6,411 bases of DNA from JACQNR01 sp049515175. GTDB lineage: Bacteria; Acidobacteriota; Terriglobia; UBA7540. The stretch spans positions 1 through 6,411 of the forward strand of contig JBEKUI010000259.1 of the NCBI GenBank assembly GCA_049515175.1. Direction: 5' to 3'. This document shows, one piece after another, positions 1 through 5,965 of the stretch; position 1 is the first letter of the stretch, and the number at the start of each line of letters is the position of its first letter. The notes beneath the pieces were generated by a model. The model made no database searches. It was not told where the DNA came from and saw only the letters and a list, made by a program, of their open reading frames with translations. The translations under genes were made by a program, and so were the position numbers.

Positions 1-18
1 CGTGCTAAGATTGCTCCT

Positions 19-36
19 GGTGGAGGCACCTCCACC
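19..36. repeat. 18-bp near-perfect palindrome upstream of the DUF4242 gene
   Basis: GGTGGAGG (19-26) and CCTCCACC (29-36) are exact reverse complements separated by the two bases CA. The element ends 40 bp before the ATG at 77 and 27 bp before its Shine-Dalgarno. With a two-base centre it suits a dimeric-protein operator better than an RNA hairpin, although a slightly opened stem-loop is possible. No T-run follows, so it is not an obvious intrinsic terminator. The function is unknown, and the upstream gene is outside the window. Confidence 0.45.
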
Positions 37-76
37 TCGAGAAGGGCTTAACCCAAGAAAATCAGGGAGGCATCCA

Positions 77-352
77 ATGCCCAAGTACGTCGTCGAGCGC
101 GAGATCGCTGGCGCGGGCCAGCTCTCGCGGCAAGAACTCCACGCGATTTCGAAAAAATCATGCAGTGTGCTCAACACGCTCGGGCCCCAGATTCAGTGGG
201 TGGAGAGCTACGTGACCGGAAACAAGATCTATTGCATCTACATCGCACCGAACGAAGCGATGATTCGAGAGCATTCCCGGCAGGGAGGATTTCCTGCCAA
301 CCAGATTGCGGAAATCAAGTCGGTCATCGATCCGACCACGGCAGAGGGATGA
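77..352 (+). CDS. DUF4242 family small protein (SCO4226-like)
   Basis: This 91-residue protein resembles the DUF4242 family (Pfam PF14026), small ferredoxin-like proteins that include the nickel-binding SCO4226 of Streptomyces. The recognisable blocks are the N-terminal strand with YVVER (4-8), the central WVESYVTGNKIYCIYIAP (41-58) followed by the helix with E60, and the C-terminal REHSRQGGFPANQI segment (64-77). There is no signal peptide or membrane segment, so it should be cytoplasmic. The start at 77 is chosen because AGGGAGG (64-70) lies 6 nt upstream. The frame is open further upstream, but that part (rich in Pro, Arg and Leu) does not look like family sequence. It is transcribed towards the amidase and the two genes are convergent. 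The physiological role is unknown. Metal binding is only a family-level possibility, since I cannot confirm the ligands from sequence alone. Confidence 0.85.
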   Translation: MPKYVVEREIAGAGQLSRQELHAISKKSCSVLNTLGPQIQWVESYVTGNKIYCIYIAPNEAMIREHSRQGGFPANQIAEIKSVIDPTTAEG

Positions 353-442
353 TCCGCTTTCCTCAGGAAGGCACTCCACAAACTCCCGCAGGGCATTAGG
401 GGGAAGGCTGGATTTGCCGCCGGCCGCGACGTTCACGCGAAT

Positions 443-515
443 AGCGCGGACCTGACGGCCAGGTCCGCGGTTCGCTCAGGTAACCGCCGCAGACCTCAAA
501 AGCGAGGTCCGCGCT
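443..515. repeat. Nested inverted repeat, REP-doublet (REPIN)-like
   Basis: Four related arms lie in a row. AGCGCGGACCT (443-453) is the exact reverse complement of AGGTCCGCGCT (505-515). Between them AGGTCCGCGGTT (461-472) pairs imperfectly with AACCGCCGCAGACCT (482-496). Locally, CGCGGACCTG (445-454) and CAGGTCCGCG (460-469) form a perfect 10-bp stem with a 5-nt loop. CGCAGACCTC (488-497) and GAGGTCCGCG (504-513) form a second stem with one mismatch and a 6-nt loop. The element can therefore fold either as two hairpins side by side or as one long cruciform. It sits between two convergent genes, a usual place for REP elements, and may help to end or stabilise both transcripts. No T-tract is present. 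The assignment to a repeat family is an inference from architecture. Confidence 0.7.
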
Positions 516-544
516 GAACAATCCCGAATTCACCTCACCGCATC

Positions 545-2194
545 TCAACCCGTCAGGCGCGCCGTGGGCAGGAACTGCGGCGGGCGGCGGTGGCGCGTGG
601 CCTGCTCGAAGGAGTAGGCGAGCTTGATGAGCACTGGCTCGCTCCAGGCGCGCCCAAAGAACGAGAGGCCCACCGGAAGGCCGAAGACGAATCCCATGGG
701 CACGTTGATGTTGGGGTAGCCGGCCACAGCCGCGGCGCTGGAGCTGCCGCCCGTGCCGTGGTCGCCGTTTACGAGGTCAGTGGTCCACGCCGGGCCGCCC
801 GTGGGAGCGACGAGCGCGTCGAGGCGGAGCTTGTCCATCACGGCGTCAATGCCCTCGGTCCGCGTCAGGCGGTGATTCTTCTCCAGCGCCTCCAGATATT
901 CCTTGCTCGTGAGCGGTCCGCGCGCTTCCGATTTCACGAACAGTTCCTGACCGAAGTACGGCATCTCCTTTTCCCGATGCTTCTCGTTGTAGGCGATGAG
1001 CTCCGCCAGCGAGTGGACCGGAGCGCCGGGGCCGAGCCCGGCGAGGTAGGCGTTCAGGTCAGCCTTAAACTCGTATTGCAGAACCAGTTGTTCCGTGTCA
1101 TCGAATTTGCCGATGGAATCGAAGTCGGCGGGATCGACGATCTCAGCGCCCTGGCGCTTCATCTCGGCGAGGGCCGCCTCCAACAAGCGGTCCACCGCCG
1201 GGTCGAAGCCGCAGTATTTGCGCACCACGCCCAGGCGCGCGCCCGCGAGCCCCTTGGGGTTGAGGAACGGAGTGTAATCAGCCAGCGCTTTGCCGGCACA
1301 CGCCGCGGTGGCATTGTCGTCAGCGTCGGCGCCGGCCAGCGCCGCCAGCAGAAGCACGGTGTCCGCCATCGTGCGCGTCATGGGCCCGGCGGTATCCTGG
1401 CTGTGGGCGATGGGAATGATTCCGGCGCGGCTGACCAGGCCGAGCGTGGGCTTGATGCCCACGATACCGTTCACCGCCGAGGGGCAGACGATGGAGCCGT
1501 CGGTTTCGGTGCCGACGGCCGCGCCGCAGAGATTGGCAGCAACGGCCGCGCCCGAACCCGAACTCGAACCACAAGGGTTGCGATCGAGGGCGTAAGGATT
1601 GCGCGTCAAGCCGCCGCGCCCGCTCCAACCGCTGGTCGAACGCGTCGACCGCCAGTTCGCCCATTCGCTCAGATTGGTCTTGCCGAGAATCACCGCACCC
1701 GCTTCGCGCAGCCGACGGGCGACGAAGGCTTCTTTGGGCGGCACGGCTCCCACCAGCGCCAACGAACCGGCGGTGGTCATCATGTGGTCGCGCGTCGCGA
1801 TGTTGTCCTTGATGAGCACCGGAATGCCGTGCAGCGGCCCGCGCGGCCCTTTGGCCTTGCGTTCGCGGTCGAGGTCGCGGGCAATCGCCAGAGCTTCGGG
1901 ATTGAGTTCAATGACGGAATTGACGGCCGGGCCGCTCTTATCCATGGCGCGAAGGCGCGCCAGATACTTTTCAGTGAGCGAGGCGGCGGTGAATTTCCCG
2001 CGCCTCATCCCCTCCTGAAGATCCGCCACAGTCAGCTCGTCGAGTTCGGAACGCGTTGCGCCGGATGAAGGCGCTCCCTCCGCGGGAACACCGCGAGCCA
2101 GCGCTGCCGCCGCCCCGCCCAGGGCGCTCGAAGCGAGAAAGCGCCGACGGTCGAGCCGTGATGAGCCGTGATCTCCCGGGTTGCGCTCAGTCAT
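545..2194 (-). CDS. Tat-exported amidase (amidase signature family)
   Basis: This 549-residue hydrolase of the amidase signature family would cleave a C-N amide bond. The substrate cannot be told from sequence. The N-terminus is a twin-arginine signal: D-R-R-R-F-L at 15-20, then an Ala-rich hydrophobic stretch (21-33) and a likely cleavage region near residues 37-41. The mature enzyme should thus fold in the cytoplasm and act in the periplasm or outside. The Ser-cisSer-Lys triad is visible: K129 in GIPVLIKDN (123-131), cis-Ser S210 in the CGSSSGSG loop (208-215), and nucleophile S234 in TETDGS (229-234). The 24-residue Ser-Ser spacing equals that of FAAH (S217/S241). The usual GGSSGG reads CGSSSG here. 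The ATG at 2194 is preceded by AGAGGTG (about 2202-2208) at a good distance. It resembles GatA-type proteins, but the Tat signal and absence of GatB/C neighbours argue against a tRNA amidotransferase subunit. It is divergent from the AhpD-like gene. Confidence 0.93.
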   Translation of the reverse strand: MTERNPGDHGSSRLDRRRFLASSALGGAAAALARGVPAEGAPSSGATRSELDELTVADLQEGMRRGKFTAASLTEKYLARLRAMDKSGPAVNSVIELNPEALAIARDLDRERKAKGPRGPLHGIPVLIKDNIATRDHMMTTAGSLALVGAVPPKEAFVARRLREAGAVILGKTNLSEWANWRSTRSTSGWSGRGGLTRNPYALDRNPCGSSSGSGAAVAANLCGAAVGTETDGSIVCPSAVNGIVGIKPTLGLVSRAGIIPIAHSQDTAGPMTRTMADTVLLLAALAGADADDNATAACAGKALADYTPFLNPKGLAGARLGVVRKYCGFDPAVDRLLEAALAEMKRQGAEIVDPADFDSIGKFDDTEQLVLQYEFKADLNAYLAGLGPGAPVHSLAELIAYNEKHREKEMPYFGQELFVKSEARGPLTSKEYLEALEKNHRLTRTEGIDAVMDKLRLDALVAPTGGPAWTTDLVNGDHGTGGSSSAAAVAGYPNINVPMGFVFGLPVGLSFFGRAWSEPVLIKLAYSFEQATRHRRPPQFLPTARLTG

Positions 2195-2240
2195 TCCATT
2201 TCACCTCTCGACGGAGTGCGCCAGAACTCGCGCGCGGCAG

Positions 2241-2246
2241 ATTCTA
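2241..2246 (-). promoter_or_regulatory. Possible -10 element for the amidase gene
   Basis: On the minus strand 2246-2241 reads TAGAAT, one base away from the sigma-70 -10 consensus, and would start a transcript about 40 nt before the amidase ATG. The hexamer 17-18 bp further upstream does not resemble TTGACA, so this is a weak candidate. The 176-bp divergent region (2195-2370) must hold promoters for both genes. For the rightward gene only a poor TAAACT (2296-2301) was seen. Confidence 0.25.
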
Positions 2247-2370
2247 ACTCAAACCCGCGCGCCTCGCATGGCGGTGGCTTCGCGCTTCCGCGTAGTAAAC
2301 TCAGACGCTGCGATCCCAAGTGCTCCCGGCTCGAAGGGGATTGGCAGCCTGCGCCTCACAAGGAGTTCAC

Positions 2371-2766
2371 ATGGCCACTCTGGGTTTGATCGAATACGAA
2401 GCCGCCAGCGCGGAAGTGCGAGCGGTCTATGACGACATCAAGGCGACGCGAAAGACGGATCGCATCAGCAATTTCTGGAAGGCGATCGCGCGCGACCCCG
2501 CGACGCTGCGCCGCACCTGGGCAAGCGTCAAGCAGATCATGGCGCCGGGCGCGCTCGACCCGCTGGCGAAGGAGATGATCTACGTCGCGATCAGCGCCAC
2601 GAACCAGTGCGGCTACTGCATCGCCTCTCACACCGTCGCGGCGCGCAAGGCGGGCATGAGCGACGCCATGTTCGCCGAGCTGATGGCCGTCGTAGGCATG
2701 GCCAACGAGACCAACCGCCTCGCCAGCGGCTACCAGGTGGAGCTCGACGAGCAGTTCAAGACGTAG
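2371..2766 (+). CDS. AhpD-like / carboxymuconolactone decarboxylase family protein
   Basis: This 131-residue cytoplasmic protein belongs to the carboxymuconolactone decarboxylase (CMD, PF02627) fold, most like the AhpD branch of alkylhydroperoxidases. The redox pair C80-G-Y-C83 is followed by H87 (CGYCIASH), and E68 lies 12 residues before C80. This matches the Glu118/Cys130/Cys133/His137 arrangement of Mycobacterium AhpD, so the thiol peroxidase or disulfide-relay chemistry looks intact. The C-terminus (about 98-131) is helical and ends without an extra domain. The true hydroperoxide substrate and electron donor are unknown; no ahpC or lipoamide-enzyme gene is nearby. The ATG at 2371 is preferred because AGGAG (2361-2365) lies 5 nt upstream. 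An in-frame GTG at 2320 would add 17 residues without family resemblance. It is divergent from the amidase gene. Confidence 0.9.
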   Translation: MATLGLIEYEAASAEVRAVYDDIKATRKTDRISNFWKAIARDPATLRRTWASVKQIMAPGALDPLAKEMIYVAISATNQCGYCIASHTVAARKAGMSDAMFAELMAVVGMANETNRLASGYQVELDEQFKT

Positions 2767-2789
2767 GGCTGCGCTAGTTGCTCCCCCAT

Positions 2790-2826
2790 GGGCGCATACA
2801 TCCAAAACAAAGTATGCACCACCCGC
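2790..2826 (+). repeat. Left copy of the 37-bp hairpin repeat
   Basis: This copy begins GGGCGCATACAT and ends GTATGCACCACCCGC. It matches the minus strand of 3307-3343 at 33 of 37 positions, differing at 2802, 2807, 2811 and 2818. Internally GGCGCATAC (2791-2799) pairs with GTATGCACC (2812-2820) with one mismatch, so the unit is itself a stem-loop. It begins 23 bp after the AhpD-like stop codon. Confidence 0.75.
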
Positions 2827-2848
2827 CCGCTGCCGCCGCCGTTCGGCG

Positions 2849-3157
2849 TCACCACCAAGCTCCTGGCCTTGCCCACCAGCGCTTCGTGAATTGGACGTGC
2901 AGCCAAATCAGAGCGGGAGCGATCACAAAATTGGGCCAAGAGCTGTGAGTGAACCCAAGAACGACTAGGCCGACTAAGCAAACGATTGCGAGAATTTGCG
3001 ACAGGATAGCCCACCCCACATAGTGGCGCTTGGCATCCTGGTGATAGCTCAGCATTCCTATTCCCCATCCGGTAAGAGTGTAGAGCGTCGGGTATTGGTG
3101 CATCAGGGCGTCGAGCCACGAGAACGCGAAGAGTGCATCGATGGGCGCAAGGTGCAT
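2849..3157 (-). CDS. Small hypothetical membrane protein
   Basis: I do not recognise this 102-residue protein. It is rich in Trp, Leu and aromatic residues. Hydrophobic stretches lie at about 25-38 (short, with GWGIGML), about 48-68 (AILSQILAIVCLVGLVVLGF, clearly membrane-spanning) and about 74-90 (FVIAPALIWLHV). It ends in the basic, Trp-rich tail FTKRWWARPGAWW. Two or three membrane helices in the inner membrane are likely. Third codon positions are still biased to G/C, though less than in the neighbours, which supports real coding. The ATG at 3157 has only a weak purine-rich GAGTGAG about 6 nt upstream (3164-3170). The frame stays open to 3226 without an ATG start. The gene lies inside the inverted-repeat-bounded low-GC segment, which suggests acquisition separately from its neighbours. 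Function is unknown. Confidence 0.55.
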   Translation of the reverse strand: MHLAPIDALFAFSWLDALMHQYPTLYTLTGWGIGMLSYHQDAKRHYVGWAILSQILAIVCLVGLVVLGFTHSSWPNFVIAPALIWLHVQFTKRWWARPGAWW

Positions 3158-3301
3158 TTTGTTCTCACTCTGCTTTGGCCAAGTCGGCAGCCCTGCATGC
3201 CAGGCTATTCTCGGAGCAGGGGGACATCATCTTTGCGGCTCGTAGGCGCACTGGCCATATGCAGCCTAACCGAGGGAGTCGCCCCAGCGCAATTAGCCTT
3301 A

Positions 3302-3313
3302 CACCCGCGGGTG
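3302..3313. repeat. 12-bp perfect palindrome CACCCGCGGGTG
   Basis: CACCCG followed directly by CGGGTG is a perfect dyad that overlaps the right repeat copy by 7 bases. The left copy carries only the CACCCGC half (2819-2826 region) and then diverges. It could be a protein-binding site or simply part of the repeat family; nothing in the sequence decides this. Confidence 0.4.
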
Positions 3314-3343
3314 GCGCATACATTGCTTTGTATGTATGCGCCC
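3307..3343 (-). repeat. Right (inverted) copy of the 37-bp hairpin repeat
   Basis: Read on the minus strand this is the second copy of the repeat at 2790-2826. Its internal stem is perfect: GGCGCATACAT (3313-3323) pairs with ATGTATGCGCC (3332-3342), 11 bp around an 8-nt loop. As an RNA, on either strand, it would be a strong hairpin. It lies about 95 bp past the stop of the TolC-family gene and could cap the 3' end of the efflux transcript. It is not followed by a T-run, so it is not a classical intrinsic terminator. Confidence 0.8.
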
Positions 3344-3358
3344 CACTCACTCTCAAAG

Positions 3359-3376
3359 TTTTGCTGTGTATGCACC
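3359..3376 (+). repeat. Partial third copy (half-site) of the hairpin repeat
   Basis: TTGCTGTGTATGCACC (3361-3376) resembles the inner loop and right arm of the repeat. GTATGCACC (3368-3376) is identical to 2812-2820, and the TTGCT before it recalls the loop of the right copy (3323-3327). No matching left arm is present. It may be a decayed copy or a chance match. Confidence 0.35.
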
Positions 3377-3436
3377 GAGTATTTGTGTTCATGGCATTCG
3401 GTCCATGGCCAGGATTGCCGTAGCTACCCGCGCGCG

Positions 3437-4753
3437 TCACGGCATGGGAGTGCGGCCCACGGCGACGTCGAGGCGGGCGGCGGCCATCTGGTAATCGTAG
3501 CGGGAGACAATCTCCTGCACCTGAGAGTCGGTGAGGAGCAGTTGCGCGTCGGTGAGTTCGATGATGTTGCCGTAGCCGGCGGCGTAGCGGCCTTCCGCCA
3601 GCTCCAGGTTTTCCCGCGCCTCGGCCACCGCCTTCTGGTTCAGCTCGATCTTGTCGCGGGCCACTTTTTGATCGGAGTAATCCGTAAAGACTTCCTGGCG
3701 GACTTTCAGGAGAAGCGAAGCGAGGTTGGCGCGCGCCACCGATTCCTCGGCTTGCGCCGAAGCCATCCGCGCGTCCTTCAGTCCTCCGTCCAGCAGATTT
3801 TCCGCCAGCAGGCCGGCCATGCCCCAGTTGTAGATGAGCGGCAGACGCAGGTTGCGGTAGTTGAGGAAGCTGGCGAGGGAAATGTTCGGCCGGAAGTAGC
3901 TGCGGGCAATCAGGACGTCGGCTTGGGCGGCGAAGATCTGGTCGCGAAGGCCTTCCAAGTCGGGGCGGTGCTTTTCGGCAGCCACCAGCAGCTCGTCGAG
4001 CGCACCCGGATTGGGAATCTCTCCCAGGGTGTTGACGGGTTCGGGCGCCTGCTCGAGCGCGAGACCCATGGCCGTGGCCAGCGCCGCCTTCGCCACGTCG
4101 AGATTTTCCTGCGCCTGGCGGTAATCCACCTGGGCGTTGGCCAGCGTCACTTGCTGCTTGGTAACGTCAATCTTGGGCCGCCGGCCCACGTCGTGGAACG
4201 CCGTGACCTGCTCGAGGTGCTTGGTCTGATTATCCACGGCGTCCTTGCGCGCCTGCAAAAGCTCCTGCGCGGCGAGCACGCTGTAGTAGGCTTCGCGCAC
4301 GCTCAAGTAAACGACGTCGTGCACGCGAGTGAAATTCTGCTGGGCGGCAGCGAACTCCGCCTCACTGCGGTTGACGGCGCCGCGCGTCTGGCCGAAATCG
4401 TAAACCGTCTGCGAGAAATTCAGGCCGGCGAGGTAGTACGGCGAGTTCGACATGCTTTGCCCGTTGTAGAGGCTGCTCGCCTGGCCCGGAGACGTGCCCG
4501 GTGCGGGCACATAGTTGTAAGTCTGCCGGGTGTAGGAAGTGCCCAAGTCGAGATGCGGGCGGTAGCCGGAGCGCGCCGCACGCACCTGCGCGCGCGCCGA
4601 ATCGATCAAGCTCCGGGCCGCGATGAGGTCGGGATGTTTCTGCGCGGCAATCTCCAGACACTCCGCCAGGGTCAGCCGGTGGGGCGCTCCCGCGCTCCAC
4701 GCACCCTGACAAGCCATGGCGGCGAACACCAGGCAGACCACCCAGACCTTCAT
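3437..4753 (-). CDS. TolC-family outer membrane efflux channel
   Basis: This 438-residue protein has the two-repeat outer membrane efflux protein architecture (OEP, PF02321). It would trimerise into the outer-membrane barrel and periplasmic alpha-helical tunnel of a tripartite pump. Residues 1-21 form a Sec signal peptide (MKVWVVCLVFAAMACQ, cleavage likely after AWSA). Repeat 1 (about 27-230) carries YDFGQTRG (118-125) and repeat 2 (about 252-435) carries LLDGGLKDAR (320-329), the paired (D/G)-rich turns typical of the family, followed by long Ala/Gln-rich coiled coils. C15 lacks a proper lipobox, so a lipoprotein form is not supported. The start at 4753 is chosen for the signal peptide and for GGGAGG (4758-4763). 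An in-frame ATG at 4819 overlaps the adaptor stop (TGATG) and would add 22 hydrophilic residues; translation could couple there. It is the last gene of the pump-adaptor-channel operon. Confidence 0.92.
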   Translation of the reverse strand: MKVWVVCLVFAAMACQGAWSAGAPHRLTLAECLEIAAQKHPDLIAARSLIDSARAQVRAARSGYRPHLDLGTSYTRQTYNYVPAPGTSPGQASSLYNGQSMSNSPYYLAGLNFSQTVYDFGQTRGAVNRSEAEFAAAQQNFTRVHDVVYLSVREAYYSVLAAQELLQARKDAVDNQTKHLEQVTAFHDVGRRPKIDVTKQQVTLANAQVDYRQAQENLDVAKAALATAMGLALEQAPEPVNTLGEIPNPGALDELLVAAEKHRPDLEGLRDQIFAAQADVLIARSYFRPNISLASFLNYRNLRLPLIYNWGMAGLLAENLLDGGLKDARMASAQAEESVARANLASLLLKVRQEVFTDYSDQKVARDKIELNQKAVAEARENLELAEGRYAAGYGNIIELTDAQLLLTDSQVQEIVSRYDYQMAAARLDVAVGRTPMP

Positions 4754-4818
4754 AGAGCCTCCCAGGCCAGATAAACCGGTGACTCTCTCCTCGCCACGCA
4801 TTGCGGCATTCGCCTCCA

Positions 4819-5955
4819 TCAGCGGTTCTCCGCCGGCACAGGCTGAATACGGCTGCCGTCCACCACGCTGTCGCCGAGGTTGAGAGCCAGGCGTTCGCCC
4901 TTCGCGATCCCGGAGAGAATTCTGACACGCGGCCCTTCATCCACTCCGATGACCACCGGCCGGTGCACAATGCGATTGTCCGGTTGCACCACGACGACGA
5001 AGGCCTTCCTGCCGCGCATCACCAGCGCTTCCGCCGGAATCACCAGCCCGCCGGAATTCGGCTCGCGAATGCGCAAGCTGACCTGCACGAAGCTGCCCGG
5101 CAGGATAACGTTCGCGGCGTTGTCGAAATCGATTTCCGTGAGCAGGGTGCGGGTGTGCACGTCGAGCTGGCCGCTGGTGCGCGTGACGCTGGCGTGCAAA
5201 TGCAGTTCCGGGCGCTCCGGCGGCGTGATTTCCGCGGGATCGCCGGTGCGGATCGAATGGGCGTCGCGCTGGTCGGGGTAGACGTAGACGCGCAGGCGAT
5301 CCGTTTGCGCCACGGTGACGACGGGCAGGGCGCTGGTCTGCGAAGTGGCGGCATTCTGCACCAGCGCTCCCGGATCCGCGTAGCGCGCCACCACCGTCCC
5401 GGCGAAGGGGGCGCGCAGGATCTCATAGGATTGTTGCGAGGCGAACGCGCGGACGTTGGCTTCCGCGACCTGCGCCCCCGCCTCGGCGGTGTCGGCTTCC
5501 TGCTGCGAAATCATGTCGCGCTTGACCAGGGTTTTGGCCCGCTCCGCATCCAGACGTTTGTTCGTGGCCTCGGCCACCGCCGCCTGGTGCTGATGGTCAA
5601 GTTCCGGCGACTCGATGACCGCCAGCACCTGGTCGGCCTGGACGCGGTCGCCCTTGTCCACGCGGAGCTCTTTCAGATAGCCGCTCACCTTGGCATAGAG
5701 TGTGGCGCTCACGAAGGGCCGCGCCTCGCCCAGCAGAGTGATGACGCGCTCGCGGGGCGCTTCGCCGACCGTGATCACGGCCACACGAGGCCCGGCGTCG
5801 AGCCGGGCGGCACGCACCTGTTCCTCATGGGCGAGGCTGGTCCGCTTGCCCGCCCAGAGGTGGTAAGCCAGCCCCACGCAGGCGAAAAAGAGCAGACCGC
5901 CGACGACGTAGACTGCCACCGCCGCGGGCCGGGTTTTGAAATGACCTTCCGACAT
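4819..5955 (-). CDS. RND efflux periplasmic adaptor subunit (HlyD/AcrA family)
   Basis: This 378-residue membrane fusion protein would link the RND pump to the TolC-type channel. Residues about 11-32 form one hydrophobic signal anchor. The order of parts is then: first half of the lipoyl-like domain (about 82-117, with AKVSGYLKELRVDKGDRVQ), a short alpha-helical hairpin (about 118-176), second lipoyl half (about 178-200, LRAPFAGTVVARYADPGALV), beta-barrel (about 210-295, ending LPGSFVQV) and membrane-proximal domain (about 303-375). The hairpin is compact, as is common in RND adaptors. No N-terminal lipobox cysteine is seen, so attachment is by the uncleaved anchor rather than by lipid. AGGAAA (5962-5967) lies 6 nt before the ATG and overlaps the pump stop codon; only 10 bp separate the two genes, showing tight co-transcription. 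The stop overlaps an ATG of the downstream channel frame. The substrate cannot be deduced. Confidence 0.93.
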   Translation of the reverse strand: MSEGHFKTRPAAVAVYVVGGLLFFACVGLAYHLWAGKRTSLAHEEQVRAARLDAGPRVAVITVGEAPRERVITLLGEARPFVSATLYAKVSGYLKELRVDKGDRVQADQVLAVIESPELDHQHQAAVAEATNKRLDAERAKTLVKRDMISQQEADTAEAGAQVAEANVRAFASQQSYEILRAPFAGTVVARYADPGALVQNAATSQTSALPVVTVAQTDRLRVYVYPDQRDAHSIRTGDPAEITPPERPELHLHASVTRTSGQLDVHTRTLLTEIDFDNAANVILPGSFVQVSLRIREPNSGGLVIPAEALVMRGRKAFVVVVQPDNRIVHRPVVIGVDEGPRVRILSGIAKGERLALNLGDSVVDGSRIQPVPAENR

Positions 5956-5965
5956 GTCAGGTTTC

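Larger units (their letters stand above)
2767..3436. other. Low-GC intergenic/accessory segment between the AhpD-like gene and the efflux operon
   Basis: Sample 60-base lines counted by eye give about 52-55% G+C here, against about 67% in a line of the preceding gene. The segment contains two inverted copies of a 37-bp repeat, a partial third copy, one probable small membrane-protein gene (2849-3157) and no recognised mobility gene. The 279 bp from 3158 to 3436 hold no gene I can support. They contain the right repeat copy, a 12-bp palindrome and the probable 3' untranslated part of the efflux operon. The composition shift suggests inserted DNA; this is an inference. Confidence 0.5.

Noticed and set aside
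445..513. Bidirectional intrinsic terminator for the two convergent genes
   Set aside because: The stems are strong, but no T-rich tract follows on either strand. A REP-type repeat explains the symmetry better.
590..2068. Long plus-strand open frame (492 codons) opposite the amidase gene
   Set aside because: It is an antisense shadow in high-GC DNA. The minus strand encodes a clear amidase with all catalytic residues, while this frame gives Arg/Ala/His-rich low-complexity sequence with no domain.
2320..2370. GTG start at 2320 for the AhpD-like protein
   Set aside because: The extra 17 residues have no family resemblance, and a good AGGAG sits directly before the ATG at 2371.
3260..3275. Possible integron attC core: GTTAGGC on the minus strand near 3264-3270
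   Set aside because: Only one core-site match (GTTRRRY) was found. No partner RYYYAAC site lies at a suitable distance, and no second attC follows the small gene, so a gene-cassette array is not supported.
3165..3440. 91-codon minus-strand open frame between the efflux operon and the small membrane gene
   Set aside because: It starts inside the end of the channel gene, is read through the repeat and palindrome cluster, lacks a Shine-Dalgarno and has no hydrophobic or domain pattern.
2996..4774. Long plus-strand open frame (592 codons) opposite the TolC-family gene
   Set aside because: It is an antisense shadow of a well-supported outer membrane channel gene. It also runs through the repeat region without any recognisable protein feature.
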